This document shows positions 27,721 to 37,197 of a stretch of DNA of 64,000 nucleotides, one piece after another. A program made the position numbers and the translations under genes. The first letter of the stretch is position 1. Each line of letters opens with the position of its first letter. The notes under the pieces were generated by a model. The model was not told the origin of the DNA. It searched no databases and was given only the letters and a program-made list of their open reading frames with translations. Source of the DNA: Frondihabitans sp. Leaf304 (GTDB taxonomy: Bacteria > Actinomycetota > Actinomycetes > Actinomycetales > Microbacteriaceae); assembly GCF_001423105.1 (NCBI RefSeq), contig NZ_LMNV01000002.1, forward strand, positions 1 to 64,000, read 5' to 3'.

Positions 27721-30228
27721 GTGACACCCATCGTCCCCGTCCTCCCGGACCGCCTCGAGCGAGCATTCAGGATGCTCCGCGAGCTCGAGCGGCAGGGCGT
27801 CCATTTCGCGCCGATCCGGCACCACAGCCCCGCGTGCGCCCGCGCGGTAAGCACCCTGATCGACGAGGTCGTGCCGACGTCCGTGCTCATCGAAGGGCCG
27901 GAGGAGTACACGGCCCTCCTCTCGCAGCTCACGCGCGAAGAGACCGTGCCGCCCGTGGCCATCCTGAGCACTGCGGGAGATAGCGCCGTGTCGAACGGGT
28001 TCTACCCGCTCGCCGAGTACTCGCCGGAGTGGGTCGCCTTGCGCCGCGCGCACGAGATCGGCGCCACGGCGCGGTTCATTGACCTCGCGTGGGACGCGCG
28101 GCCGGACACGTCGAACGGCACCGGCAACGCCGCCGAGTCGGATGATGCGAACGAGACCGCCCTGACGCGCAGCATCCAGGCCGAGCGCTACCTCGCGCAT
28201 AGCGCCACGATTACGGCCCTCGCCGCGCGCGAGCACTGCCGCGACCACGATGAGCTCTGGGATCATCTCTTCGAGCTGAGAGGCGACACGGGCGCAACTG
28301 ACGACGATGCGACTGCCCAGCCCCGCGATACGAGCGCCCAGCTCGGCGCAGCCGATGCCCGCGTCCTTCTCGACGACGTATTCGTCTGGAGCGCCCTCGC
28401 CCGGCTCGAGTACGAGCCCGATGTGCTCGTCGCCGAGGGATCCATCCCGCGCGAGGCACTCATGGCCGCCAGGATCGCGGAGGTCCGCGCTGCGACGACC
28501 GGGCCCATCGTCGTGGTGACGGGGGCGTTCCATACGCTCGCGTTAGTCGAGGCGCTCGCCGGTGCTCCCGAAGGTGCACTCGTGCGTGACGCAGCGCCGG
28601 CCAGCGGATACGGCGCCCCACGCGACGGCACCGGCGAGGCCTGGCTGATCCGCTTCGACCAGGCGCGCCTCGATGCGGTCAGCGGCTACGGTGCTGGTAT
28701 GCCGAGCCCCGGCTACTACTCGAGGGTCTGGGCGTCGGGCAACGCCGATCCGACCAGAGACATCCTCCTTGACGTCGCCCGGGCCGTGTCGTCGGCCAAG
28801 ACCACCGAGCTGCTCGGCATCTCCGACGTCACAGCCGCTCTTATCGCGGCGAGGCGCCTGGCAGACCTTCGCGGCCGGGCTCGTATTGGACGAACCGACG
28901 TGCTCGACGCGATCACCTCGACCTTCATCAAGGACGACGACAGCGGTTCGCCGTCGCTCCGAGACGCCCTCCGCTTGGTCTTCGTCGGAGACCGCCTCGG
29001 CGAGGTGCCACCCGACGCGGCAGCCCCACCGATGGTCGCGGAAGTACGGCGCCGGGTCGCCGCTGCGGGCCTGGTCATCGCCGACAGCCGGCCGCGGTCG
29101 ACCTCTCTCGACCTCCACAGGAAGCCAGCGCACCGTGAGCGGAGCCGCCTGCTGAACCTCCTCGAGTTCCTGCGCGTGGGGTTTGCCACCCGCACGGCGG
29201 GCCCCGACTTTGTCTCGGGCCGCGGGCTCGGGCGGCTATTCCAGGAGTGGACCTACGCGTGGACCCCTCTCGTCGAGGCCCAGCTCATCGATGCCGCGGC
29301 TGAGGGAACCTCGCTCGACGAAATCGCTGTCGCACGCTTTGCTCGGGCCGAGCGGGCTCTCGCCGAGAACGGCCGCTCGGCCTCCGAGGCCGTGGCGCTC
29401 CTGGCACAGGTGGCCGTGGTCGGTCTGACCGACCACCTGCCCCGCCTCGTCCTCGTAGTCGGGCAGCACCTGGACGCCGATTCGTCGCTAATGTCCGTGG
29501 CGGCTGCAGGGCGGCGGCTGCTCCAGTTGTTCGGAGCGCGAGACGAGCTGCAGCTCGGCGATTCGGAGCAGTTCGCACGCCTGATCGAGAAGGCCGTGGC
29601 CGCGATCGCGTTCGCCGTCCCGACTCTGGGTGAGATGCCGCAGACCGACGACGACGCCGCGGTCTCGATGATCGTAGAGCTGCGGGAGTTCGCCTCGCGG
29701 GTCGACGAGCAGACTGGTCTGGACGTCGAGCCCGTTCGTCGCGAGCTCGAACGGCTTCGTTCGGTTGCAGAGTCATCACCTGCCGTCCGTGGGGCCCTCA
29801 CCGCTCTGGTGGCCGTCGACGGTGCCCTGTCCGATGTCAGCCTCGCGGACACGCTTATCTCCGATCTCGGCGCCGGTGCCGACGTGGACCGCGCCATGCG
29901 GTTCTTGTCAGGCTTCCTGCGCGCCGCACCCGACCTGCTGCTGCGCGACCCCGTTGTCTTCGACGCGATCCAGGTCGGTGTCGAGCAGCTACCCGAGGAA
30001 GCCTTCCTGACCTACCTGCCCGAGTTGCGGCGGTCGTTCGGGTGGCTGCGACCCGTCGAGACGGCATCTCTCGCCGAACGGCTGGTCGGGAGGGGCGCCG
30101 CGGTGCTCACCGCAACGAGCGGCGGGCTCACCTCGGGCGATTTGTCGGAGGGTATCGTCCTGCACCGGGCCCTCGCCACGGCGCTGGCTGCAGACGGGCT
30201 CAAGGGGTGGGCGGGGGAGACACTGTGA
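27721..30228 (+). CDS. DUF5682 family protein (YehM-like)
   Basis: The protein has 835 residues. The N-terminal part has conserved-looking motifs: FAPIRHHSPACARAV, then SVLIEGPEEYTALL, and later VLVAEGSIP and VVVTGAFHTLALVEAL. The spacing of an H-rich start, an EGP motif and a G-x-x-H motif recalls TraB/ChaN/EreA-like hydrolase folds, but this is inference. The C-terminal half is helical with several Leu-rich repeats. GTG at 27721 follows the ATPase stop by 16 nt. The gene ends in a GTGA overlap with the VWA gene. Function unknown. Confidence 0.82.
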   Translation: MTPIVPVLPDRLERAFRMLRELERQGVHFAPIRHHSPACARAVSTLIDEVVPTSVLIEGPEEYTALLSQLTREETVPPVAILSTAGDSAVSNGFYPLAEYSPEWVALRRAHEIGATARFIDLAWDARPDTSNGTGNAAESDDANETALTRSIQAERYLAHSATITALAAREHCRDHDELWDHLFELRGDTGATDDDATAQPRDTSAQLGAADARVLLDDVFVWSALARLEYEPDVLVAEGSIPREALMAARIAEVRAATTGPIVVVTGAFHTLALVEALAGAPEGALVRDAAPASGYGAPRDGTGEAWLIRFDQARLDAVSGYGAGMPSPGYYSRVWASGNADPTRDILLDVARAVSSAKTTELLGISDVTAALIAARRLADLRGRARIGRTDVLDAITSTFIKDDDSGSPSLRDALRLVFVGDRLGEVPPDAAAPPMVAEVRRRVAAAGLVIADSRPRSTSLDLHRKPAHRERSRLLNLLEFLRVGFATRTAGPDFVSGRGLGRLFQEWTYAWTPLVEAQLIDAAAEGTSLDEIAVARFARAERALAENGRSASEAVALLAQVAVVGLTDHLPRLVLVVGQHLDADSSLMSVAAAGRRLLQLFGARDELQLGDSEQFARLIEKAVAAIAFAVPTLGEMPQTDDDAAVSMIVELREFASRVDEQTGLDVEPVRRELERLRSVAESSPAVRGALTALVAVDGALSDVSLADTLISDLGAGADVDRAMRFLSGFLRAAPDLLLRDPVVFDAIQVGVEQLPEEAFLTYLPELRRSFGWLRPVETASLAERLVGRGAAVLTATSGGLTSGDLSEGIVLHRALATALAADGLKGWAGETL

Positions 30229-31352
30229 CCGATGCGCAGAAGGCCCGCCGATGGCGGCTGATCCTGGGGCGGTACGCCAATGACTCGCTGCCGGGCAGCG
30301 GCCTGCAGGGGGCCGACGTGGCGATTGAGCGGACGCTGTCATACCTGTACGACCGCGAATACACCGCTCGTGGACACCGCCTGCGCACCGAGGGAGCCGG
30401 CGGGTCGCTCGACGCCTCCGCCCTGACTGCGCTGAACTGGCTCGGCGGAGCGCGAGAGCTGTTTCCGCAGTCGACGTACGAGCGCATGCAGGTGCATGCC
30501 ATCGAGAAGTACGGGCTAACCGAGCTGCTCGCCGACGAGGACGCCGCCGCCGCGCTCGTGCCCTCGCCTCAGCTAGCGACTGCGCTGCTGTCGATCCGGG
30601 GCAGGCTCGACGCGTCGGTCGAGGCCGGGGTGCGCCGCGTCATCGCGGCTACGGTCGATGACATCGTGCAGCGGGTGCGCCCCCGCTTCGCCCAGGCGCT
30701 GATCGGTCGGCGCACCAGGGCCCGGTCGATGCGGCGGTCGAGCGCGACCTTCGACTGGCGGGCGACTCTGCACCTCAACCTTCGAAACTATAACCCGGCG
30801 ACGGCGCGCCTCTACGTCGACCAGGTGCGCTTCACCGCTCGCGCCAAGCGGACTCTGCCGTGGGATGTCATCGTCTGCGTCGACCAAAGCGGATCGATGG
30901 CCAGCTCGGTCATGTACAGCGCGGTCTGCGCCAGCATCCTGGCAGCGCTGCCCGGCGTCACGGTGAAGCTGGTGCTCTTCGACACCTCGGTGACGGACGT
31001 GACCACATTGGCGAGCGACCCCGTCGGCGTGCTCCTGACCGCACAGCTCGGCGGCGGCACTGACATCGCCGGAGCCCTCGGGTACTGCGAGGGCCTGGTG
31101 ACCACCCCCTCGCGCACCGTCCTGACGCTGATCAGCGACTTCGAGGAGGGTGGCTCCGTGGCGGCTATGCTTGCCACCGTCTCGCGCCTGAGAGAGTCCG
31201 GTGTCACGCTTCTCGGGCTGGCCGCGCTCGACGAGGTCGCCGAGCCCACCTACGACCGGCAAATGGCTGACCGGCTTTCCACACGAGGCATGGAGATCGC
31301 CGCGCTCACGCCCGAGCACTTCGGCGAGTGGCTGGGCGAGGTCATGGCGTGA
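30225..31352 (+). CDS. VWA-domain protein, MoxR partner (YehP-like)
   Basis: The 375-residue protein has a helical N-terminal domain (about 1-200) and a C-terminal von Willebrand factor A domain with the metal-ion site motif VDQSGSM, a Thr in GGGTDIAGAL and the later Asp in ISDFEEGG. VWA proteins of this type are substrate adaptors for MoxR ATPases. There is no signal peptide or membrane segment, so the complex should be cytoplasmic. The GTG overlaps the stop of the DUF5682 gene, and its stop overlaps the SWIM gene (GTGA both times). Confidence 0.9.
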   Translation: MTDAQKARRWRLILGRYANDSLPGSGLQGADVAIERTLSYLYDREYTARGHRLRTEGAGGSLDASALTALNWLGGARELFPQSTYERMQVHAIEKYGLTELLADEDAAAALVPSPQLATALLSIRGRLDASVEAGVRRVIAATVDDIVQRVRPRFAQALIGRRTRARSMRRSSATFDWRATLHLNLRNYNPATARLYVDQVRFTARAKRTLPWDVIVCVDQSGSMASSVMYSAVCASILAALPGVTVKLVLFDTSVTDVTTLASDPVGVLLTAQLGGGTDIAGALGYCEGLVTTPSRTVLTLISDFEEGGSVAAMLATVSRLRESGVTLLGLAALDEVAEPTYDRQMADRLSTRGMEIAALTPEHFGEWLGEVMA

Positions 31353-33394
31353 GCGTGAATCCGGTCGCGGCGGCTTTCCGCGATTTCGACGATGCGACTC
31401 TGCAGACGCTCGGTAACGTCGGCCTGCTGCGTCGCGCCGCCAAGGACGTCGCCGCCGGGCGGGTGTCGGCGGTCGATGAGTCTACTGTCGAGGTGGCGGG
31501 TGCGACCGTCCGCGTCGGGCCCAGCGGTCCGGCCGGTGCTACCTGCGACTGTGTCGCCGCCGGAATCTGCCAGCATGTCCTGGCTGCCAGCCTCTGGCTG
31601 CGCAACCTCGCGCAGGCCCCGGGCGAAGGCGATGACGACGGCGGTCCCGTGGCTACCGGTGAAGGCGCTGTCGTCGACGGCCCGACCGCCCTTGATGAGC
31701 TGCTGGGGCTCGATCCGCTCGTCCTCGCGAAGAACGTCGGAATCGCCGCCGTTCGTCTATCTCGGGCCTTCGACGGAACCGCCACCATCCACCCCAGTGA
31801 CTCCCACATCGATGTCATTCTGGCCGGCGAGAGCACGACGATCCGCTTCGTGCGCGGCGCCGGTTTCGACGGCATGATCTCGGGCTATCCCCGTGCCGAG
31901 CGGCCCCAGCGGCACCTGACCGCCGTCCGCCTCGTCGTCGAATCGTCGGGACGCGAGTGGCGATGGCCCGGACTCGCCTCCCCAGCAGCACCGACGGATC
32001 CTTCGCGACTGTCGGCAGGCGAGGCTCAGGCGCTCGCCGACGCCCGTGCAACGGCCTCGGCGCTCTGGCGCACCGGGCTGGCCCACCTCGGGAACGACGC
32101 CTCCGATCGGTTGGCTATCGACTCGATGACCGCCCGCATCGAGGGACTCCACCGACTTGCGCGACTCCTCGCGAGTGCCGCCGGGCTCTCGGACGACCTC
32201 GCCGCGCACCACGACGACGTGACCGAGCCGCAGCTCGCCGTCGTCCTCGCCGACATCGTCGCGCACGCCACCGCAGTCGAAGCGGCGTCGGGCGATCCCG
32301 TTCGCATCGATCGGCTACGCGGAGTGGCCCGTCGCACCTTCGTCGAGGTCGCGGCACTCGACCTGGTCCCCCTCGACGTTCGCTGGTTCGAGCCGCCGGC
32401 TGGGGGCCGTGGAGTGACGGCGGTCTTCCTTGACCGGGCGACCGGGCAACTCGTCGAGACCACCTCGGCGCGGGCCTCCGGCACTGACCCGTCGTTCCGA
32501 CGTGACGGGCCTGGACTGCTCTGGGGGCTCTCAATCGCGAAAGTCGTCGAAGGTGCCTTTACCCTCCGCAGCCCGCGACTCGACGCCGACGGCGAGCTCT
32601 CGGCGGGAGACCTCAGCTCGATCGACTTCGCCTCGGCACGCCGCCTCGGGCACGACGACTTCGCGCCCCTGGCCGTCGATGACTGGTCGCAGATGCGGGG
32701 TGCCGACGGCCGCGGCGAATCGACGGTGGTCGTGCGTCCTTCGTCGGTCGGCGACCTCGATCTGCGAGAAGTGGCGCAGGAACTCAGCTGGCCGCTGACA
32801 GACACTTCGGGCAGGGTGCTCGACGTGCAAATCGAGGCCGACGTCGACCACCGCCGTCGGGCCGATGCCCTTCTCGCGCTGGTCGAGACGCGCGCCGTCG
32901 TGGAGTACATCGTCGGGGTACGACGGGTGCGATCCGGGCGGATGCGAATCGACGTGTCGAGCGTTGTCGTACGCGATGGTGCCTTCCTCCGGCTTGTCCC
33001 GCTGGACTTCGAGCGGCCTGCCGCCGAGACTCCCTCGTCGGGTAAGCCGTCGGCACTGCGTCAGCGTCTCTCCCGCTTGGCGTCACGGCTGGCTGGGGGA
33101 GCTCCGGCCGAATTTCGCCCCGCAGGGCCGCCGCAACAGCCGCCGACCCTCGGCGAACGGGTGCTGCTGCCCATCGTCGAGGTTCTCGACGAGCTGGCCG
33201 CCACGGGCCGTCCCACGCTCAACGAGCGCCAGAGCGCGCTGCTTAAACGCCAGCGCTCGATGGCGCGCAACCTCACTCTCGGAGCTGTGTCCGACGCGGT
33301 CGACTTCGTAGTCGACGCCGAGCGGCTTGACCCCCTAGCGCTCTTGAGGTGCTACTACGTTGTCGGACGAGCGCTCGGGCTTGCTGCTGGCTGA
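31349..33394 (+). CDS. SWIM zinc-finger protein (YehQ-like)
   Basis: A 681-residue protein with a SWIM finger near residue 60: CDCVAAGICQHVLAASLWL (C-x-C-x6-C-x-H). SWIM fingers bind DNA or proteins. The rest has no recognisable enzyme motif: a helical middle section and a C-terminal part (QRQRSMARNLTLGAVSDAVDFVVDAERLDP) predicted alpha-helical. Coupled by GTGA overlap to the VWA gene, it is the last gene of the operon and faces the histidine kinase tail-to-tail. Confidence 0.85.
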   Translation: MSVNPVAAAFRDFDDATLQTLGNVGLLRRAAKDVAAGRVSAVDESTVEVAGATVRVGPSGPAGATCDCVAAGICQHVLAASLWLRNLAQAPGEGDDDGGPVATGEGAVVDGPTALDELLGLDPLVLAKNVGIAAVRLSRAFDGTATIHPSDSHIDVILAGESTTIRFVRGAGFDGMISGYPRAERPQRHLTAVRLVVESSGREWRWPGLASPAAPTDPSRLSAGEAQALADARATASALWRTGLAHLGNDASDRLAIDSMTARIEGLHRLARLLASAAGLSDDLAAHHDDVTEPQLAVVLADIVAHATAVEAASGDPVRIDRLRGVARRTFVEVAALDLVPLDVRWFEPPAGGRGVTAVFLDRATGQLVETTSARASGTDPSFRRDGPGLLWGLSIAKVVEGAFTLRSPRLDADGELSAGDLSSIDFASARRLGHDDFAPLAVDDWSQMRGADGRGESTVVVRPSSVGDLDLREVAQELSWPLTDTSGRVLDVQIEADVDHRRRADALLALVETRAVVEYIVGVRRVRSGRMRIDVSSVVVRDGAFLRLVPLDFERPAAETPSSGKPSALRQRLSRLASRLAGGAPAEFRPAGPPQQPPTLGERVLLPIVEVLDELAATGRPTLNERQSALLKRQRSMARNLTLGAVSDAVDFVVDAERLDPLALLRCYYVVGRALGLAAG

Positions 33395-33506
33395 CGCGCT
33401 TGGTGCCGGCGGTTACAACGGTCGGGTCGTTTTCCGTTAGAGAATGTCCGTGATTGCGGCGGGAGCGATGTCAGCTGGCAAGACGGGCTCCGCGCGGAGA
33501 ACCTCC

Positions 33507-35090
33507 CTAGTTCCGACCGACGGCCAAAAAACTGCGCTTGACTCCTGTTGCTGCAGAAGGCACTAGCACCGGCAGCGTCACCACGAACTCGGCCCCCACA
33601 CCGGACGCCGGCGCAACACACACCAGCTCGCCCCCGTGCGCCCGGGCGATGCCGCGCGCGATCGGCAGACCGAGACCGGCACCGCCGCTCGCGTGATCGC
33701 GGCCCGCGTCAAGGCGCACCAGGCGGTCGAAGATGCGCTCGCGGTCGGACTCGGGAACTCCCGGGCCATTGTCGGCGACGGTGACTGACACGGGAGAGCC
33801 GACCGGCGCATGAACCGAAAGGTGGACCCGGCCGCGCCCCGACGTGGCACGAGACGCGTTGTCGACAAGGTTGCCGATCACCTGGGCCAGCCGGTCGACG
33901 TCGGCGTCGACGAGGACGGGCTGGTTATCCACGATGCGATCGGGCAACGACACCTGCAGGTCGAGCCCGGGCCGGCGCAGACGGTCCCGCTCGACCTCGG
34001 CCAGCACGAGCGCACCGAGGTCGACCGGGGCGAGTTCGAGCTCGAGGCCGCGATCGACGCGAGCCATCATCAGCATGTCGTCGATGAGGCGCGAGGCGCG
34101 CCCCGCCTCCCGAGCGACGTGTGAGGCCAGCCGTTCGCGCTCCTCGGCGCTCACCGGCGCTCGCACGAGGGTGTCGGCGGCAGCACGCATGCCGGCGACC
34201 GGTGTGCGCAACTCGTGGGCGGCATCCGACACGAACGACCGAACCCGCGCCTCGGCCTCGAGCGCCTTCCGTTCCGCTCCCTCGACGGCGTCGAGCATCT
34301 CGTCGAACGCGAGGGCCACCCGGCCGATCTCGGTGCGTGGATTGCCCGGTCGCAGTCGCCGACCACGATCACCCCCGGCGATGGAGCGCGCGACGCCGGT
34401 CATCCGGTCGAGAGGTCGGAGAGAGGCCCGCACCACGAGAACGAGGCCGACGGCCGCCACGACCAAGAACGCACCCGACGCCCCGAGCATCACCCAGCGC
34501 AGCTGCGCCAGGGTCTGCCCGACCGAACTCGCATCGGCCGTCAGCGTGATCGTCGACCCGTCACTGAGCATCGACACGAGAGTGATGATCTGGTCATCGT
34601 CAGTGATGCGCGACGAGCTGATCGTCACATCGGCGGCGGCGGCCGGAGCAGTCGACGTGCCCGACGATTCGGCGGATGACTCGGTCGACGACGACCCGGC
34701 ACCTGCCGCTCCACCCGGCGCATTCCCGGCCGGCCCGACCAGCCCGCCATTCGCCTTCGGCCCCGCCCGCAGCTGCTCCGGGGAGGGCCCGGCGACGATC
34801 GAATCGCCGTTCTTGTCCCTGATCAGCACCGACAGCCCCTGGGCCGAGAGGCGTTCCGCGAGGTCGTCCGAGCTGACCGTGCCGACGAGAGCGGTCGCGG
34901 CGGAGGCGCGGTCGCGAAGCCGATCCTCGATCTGACCGCGGAGACGCTGACCGAGGATGGCCTCGACGGTGATCGCGAGGGCGCCGAGCAGCACCACGAG
35001 GAGGAGCAGCACGGCGACGACGGCGCGCAGGCGGAGAGAGCCCGTTCGGAGGCCGGGCATGGTTCGGGTGGGGCGGATCCTTCGGTTCAT
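33507..35090 (-). CDS. Sensor histidine kinase
   Basis: The membrane kinase has 527 residues. There is an N-terminal transmembrane helix (VVAVLLLLVVLLGALAITV) and an extracellular domain with a long Ala/Gly/Ser linker (GNAPGGAAGAGSSSTESS...). A second helix (LGASGAFLVVAAVGLVLVVRASL) and a HAMP domain lead to the H-box FVSDAAHELRTPVAGM. The ATPase domain has NLVDNASRAT and DNGPGVP plus GLGLPIARGIARAHGG. The ATG overlaps the response regulator stop (ATGA), so the pair is coupled. The stimulus is unknown; the divergent repeat protein is a plausible target. Confidence 0.92.
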   Translation of the reverse strand: MNRRIRPTRTMPGLRTGSLRLRAVVAVLLLLVVLLGALAITVEAILGQRLRGQIEDRLRDRASAATALVGTVSSDDLAERLSAQGLSVLIRDKNGDSIVAGPSPEQLRAGPKANGGLVGPAGNAPGGAAGAGSSSTESSAESSGTSTAPAAAADVTISSSRITDDDQIITLVSMLSDGSTITLTADASSVGQTLAQLRWVMLGASGAFLVVAAVGLVLVVRASLRPLDRMTGVARSIAGGDRGRRLRPGNPRTEIGRVALAFDEMLDAVEGAERKALEAEARVRSFVSDAAHELRTPVAGMRAAADTLVRAPVSAEERERLASHVAREAGRASRLIDDMLMMARVDRGLELELAPVDLGALVLAEVERDRLRRPGLDLQVSLPDRIVDNQPVLVDADVDRLAQVIGNLVDNASRATSGRGRVHLSVHAPVGSPVSVTVADNGPGVPESDRERIFDRLVRLDAGRDHASGGAGLGLPIARGIARAHGGELVCVAPASGVGAEFVVTLPVLVPSAATGVKRSFLAVGRN

Positions 35091-35770
35091 CGCACGGCCT
35101 CGGCGACAGCGACTCGATAGCCCATGCCTCGGACGGTATGGATGAGGCGGGGGCCGTGCGACTCCATCTTTCGACGGAGAGACGAAAGGTGGACCTCGAC
35201 GAGATTGGGGTCGTAGTCGTCGTAGCCCCACACCTGCGTGAGGATCTGCCCCTTCGAGAGAGTGCGCCCCCGGCTCGACGCGAGGAACTTGAGGAGGCGG
35301 AACTCGGTTGCGGTGAGATCGAGGACGACGTCGCCGCGACGGGCCGAAGCCGCCTCCTGATCGACGAGGAGATCGCCGATCTCGATAACAGACGGAACAC
35401 GGCCGCGGCGGCGGAGCACGGCAGTAACCCGCGCGACGAGCTCGGCCATCGAGAACGGCTTCACCAGGTAGTCGTCGATGCCCTCCGAGAAACCGCGGAG
35501 GCGGTCGTCGACCTCGTCGCGAGCGGTCAGCATGACCACGGCGGCGTCGGTCGAGGTCCGTACGGCGGCGGCGAGCTGGATGCCGTTCGGCCCCGGCATC
35601 ATCCAGTCGAGGATCACCAGATCGGGCAGGAAAGTCGACAGCTCGGCCGCGATCGAACGGCCGTCGGGGGCGGTTCGGCAGCTGAATCCCTCGGCCGAGA
35701 GGGCGGTCGCGACGGAGGTGCGAATGGTCTCGTCGTCGTCGACGATCAGGATTCGGGCGGGGTTGGGCAT
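35087..35770 (-). CDS. OmpR/PhoB-family response regulator
   Basis: The receiver domain has ILIVDDDETIRTS at the N-terminus, the phosphoacceptor Asp in LVILDWMMPGPNG, and a KPF motif (VKPFSMAEL). A C-terminal winged-helix DNA-binding domain (ATEFRLLKFLASSRGRTLSKGQILTQVWGYDDYDPNLVEVHLSSLRRK) completes the 227 residues. It is translated first in the operon with the kinase. It is divergent from the repeat protein gene, with a shared gap of 139 nt that probably holds its operator. Confidence 0.93.
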   Translation of the reverse strand: MPNPARILIVDDDETIRTSVATALSAEGFSCRTAPDGRSIAAELSTFLPDLVILDWMMPGPNGIQLAAAVRTSTDAAVVMLTARDEVDDRLRGFSEGIDDYLVKPFSMAELVARVTAVLRRRGRVPSVIEIGDLLVDQEAASARRGDVVLDLTATEFRLLKFLASSRGRTLSKGQILTQVWGYDDYDPNLVEVHLSSLRRKMESHGPRLIHTVRGMGYRVAVAEAVR

Positions 35771-35909
35771 GAGGGAACGCTACGACTTTTCGCGTGCACG
35801 GACCTATGAAACTCCTGCCCAGAAGCTGTCCTTAAGTGATGCTTCAGATTCGACTTCGACTCTGAGTTCACCAGCAACCGGGCAGCAGCCCAGATGAACG
35901 GAGCAACCC

Positions 35910-37043
35910 ATGAGCAAGAAAAACAACAACGACGACAACACCCCCTTCGACCCGTTCGGCATGAACCGGGCCGACGACGGCGCCGGCCGCGATGACGCCG
36001 GTCGCGCCGATGGCGGCCATGACGGCAGCACGGGTGCCGGCCACGTCGACGGCACCGTCGACAACCAGCCCACCGAGGAGCTCGCGCGGCCGGTCGTTGG
36101 CACCCCGGGCGGCTCGGACGACTACGCCCAGACGCGGGAGATGCCCGAGATGGGCCGACCCGCCGCCGAGTGGAACGCACCGGCTCGCGAGACCGTCGTC
36201 GCCTCGTACGGCGCACCCGGCCACGGAGACGGCAGCGGCAGCGGCAGCGGCGCCGGCAGCGCCTTCGGCACCGGGCAGAAGCGCACCAAGCGCATCGTGA
36301 TCGGTGCCGCCATCGTTGCGCTCTGCCTCGGCGGGGCCGGGGTGGGTGCCGCGGTCGCGGCCTCGGGCAACGGCAACACCGGATCCACCAGCTCGGCCGC
36401 GGGCAGCGCCGGATCGAACGGCTCAGGATCCGCGGGAATCGGCACCAGCACAGCCGAACCGACCGACGGCGCCACGTCCGGTACCGGCGGTGGCTCGAGC
36501 TCGACGCCGCAGGCGTGTGCGCCGGGTGCGGGCGCGGGGACCGGGACGGGTTCTGGGTCCGGCACGGGCTCCGGCTCGACATCGGGGCCGGCTGCGGGGC
36601 CGACTGGGGGGCCGGCTGCGGGGAAGGGCCCTGCGGCGGGTGCGCTTCCGGCGGGTCCCGCGGACGGGAAGAAGCCTGCGGCCCCGGCTGACGGGAAGGC
36701 GCCAACTGCTCCGGCTGCTCCGGCTGATGGGAAGGCTCCGGCTGATGGCAAGGCTCCGGCCGCGCCGACGGCTCCCGCCGACGGGAAGGCGCCCGCGACG
36801 TCGTCTACCGGGAAGGCGCCTGCTGCGCCTGCGGCTCCGGCCGATGGAAAGGCTCCCGCACTCCCGAAGCAGGGGGAGAAGCCTGCCGCACCGAAGGAAG
36901 GCACGGCACCGACACCTCCCGCCGCGGCGAAGGACGGCAAGACGCCGGCCGCACCGAAGGCGGGTACCGCGCCGACGGCTGAGCCCACCGCGCCGTCCGG
37001 ATCGGCGACCGCCCCGGCGGAGTCCTGTGGCGCGTCCTCCTAG
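35910..37043 (+). CDS. Membrane-anchored Pro/Ala/Gly/Lys repeat protein
   Basis: A 377-residue protein. Residues 1-125 are hydrophilic, Asp/Gly-rich and end in a basic KRTKR cluster. One transmembrane helix spans about 129-151 (RIVIGAAIVALCLGGAGVGAAVA). The outside part is Gly/Ser/Thr-rich, then has about ten degenerate copies of a PADGKAPA-type unit, ending with a Cys near the terminus. It looks like a cell-wall-spanning stalk with Lys for electrostatic contact. No sorting motif is seen. ATG follows CGGAG at a proper distance. Being divergent from the response regulator suggests control by that system. Confidence 0.82.
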   Translation: MSKKNNNDDNTPFDPFGMNRADDGAGRDDAGRADGGHDGSTGAGHVDGTVDNQPTEELARPVVGTPGGSDDYAQTREMPEMGRPAAEWNAPARETVVASYGAPGHGDGSGSGSGAGSAFGTGQKRTKRIVIGAAIVALCLGGAGVGAAVAASGNGNTGSTSSAAGSAGSNGSGSAGIGTSTAEPTDGATSGTGGGSSSTPQACAPGAGAGTGTGSGSGTGSGSTSGPAAGPTGGPAAGKGPAAGALPAGPADGKKPAAPADGKAPTAPAAPADGKAPADGKAPAAPTAPADGKAPATSSTGKAPAAPAAPADGKAPALPKQGEKPAAPKEGTAPTPPAAAKDGKTPAAPKAGTAPTAEPTAPSGSATAPAESCGASS

Positions 37044-37063
37044 GCAGCCACTCACTGCAAGGT

Positions 37064-37120
37064 GACGTGGATCGGCCAAGGTCACAGCGCCGCGGCGCGC
37101 GACCTTGGCCGATCCGCGTC
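37064..37120. repeat. 57-nt nested palindrome (element 4)
   Basis: Arms GACG/CGTC (37064-37067, 37117-37120) and GGATCGGCCAAGGTC/GACCTTGGCCGATCC (37069-37083, 37101-37115) enclose a GC palindrome GCGCCGCGGCGC. The 15-bp inner arms are perfect. It lies 20 nt after the repeat-protein stop and may end its transcript, although no T-run follows. Confidence 0.85.
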
Positions 37121-37197
37121 GGGTCGTCCGGCGACGGCACGAGCCACCCCTGTGGAGAACGTCAGCCGACCGGCCCGGAGCCTGTCAGACTCGGTGC

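Noticed and set aside
36660-36990. CRISPR-like regularly spaced repeats
   Set aside because: The repeats are in-frame codons for PADGKAPA-type units of the membrane-anchored protein; they have no spacer-like unique sequence of even length and there are no cas genes.
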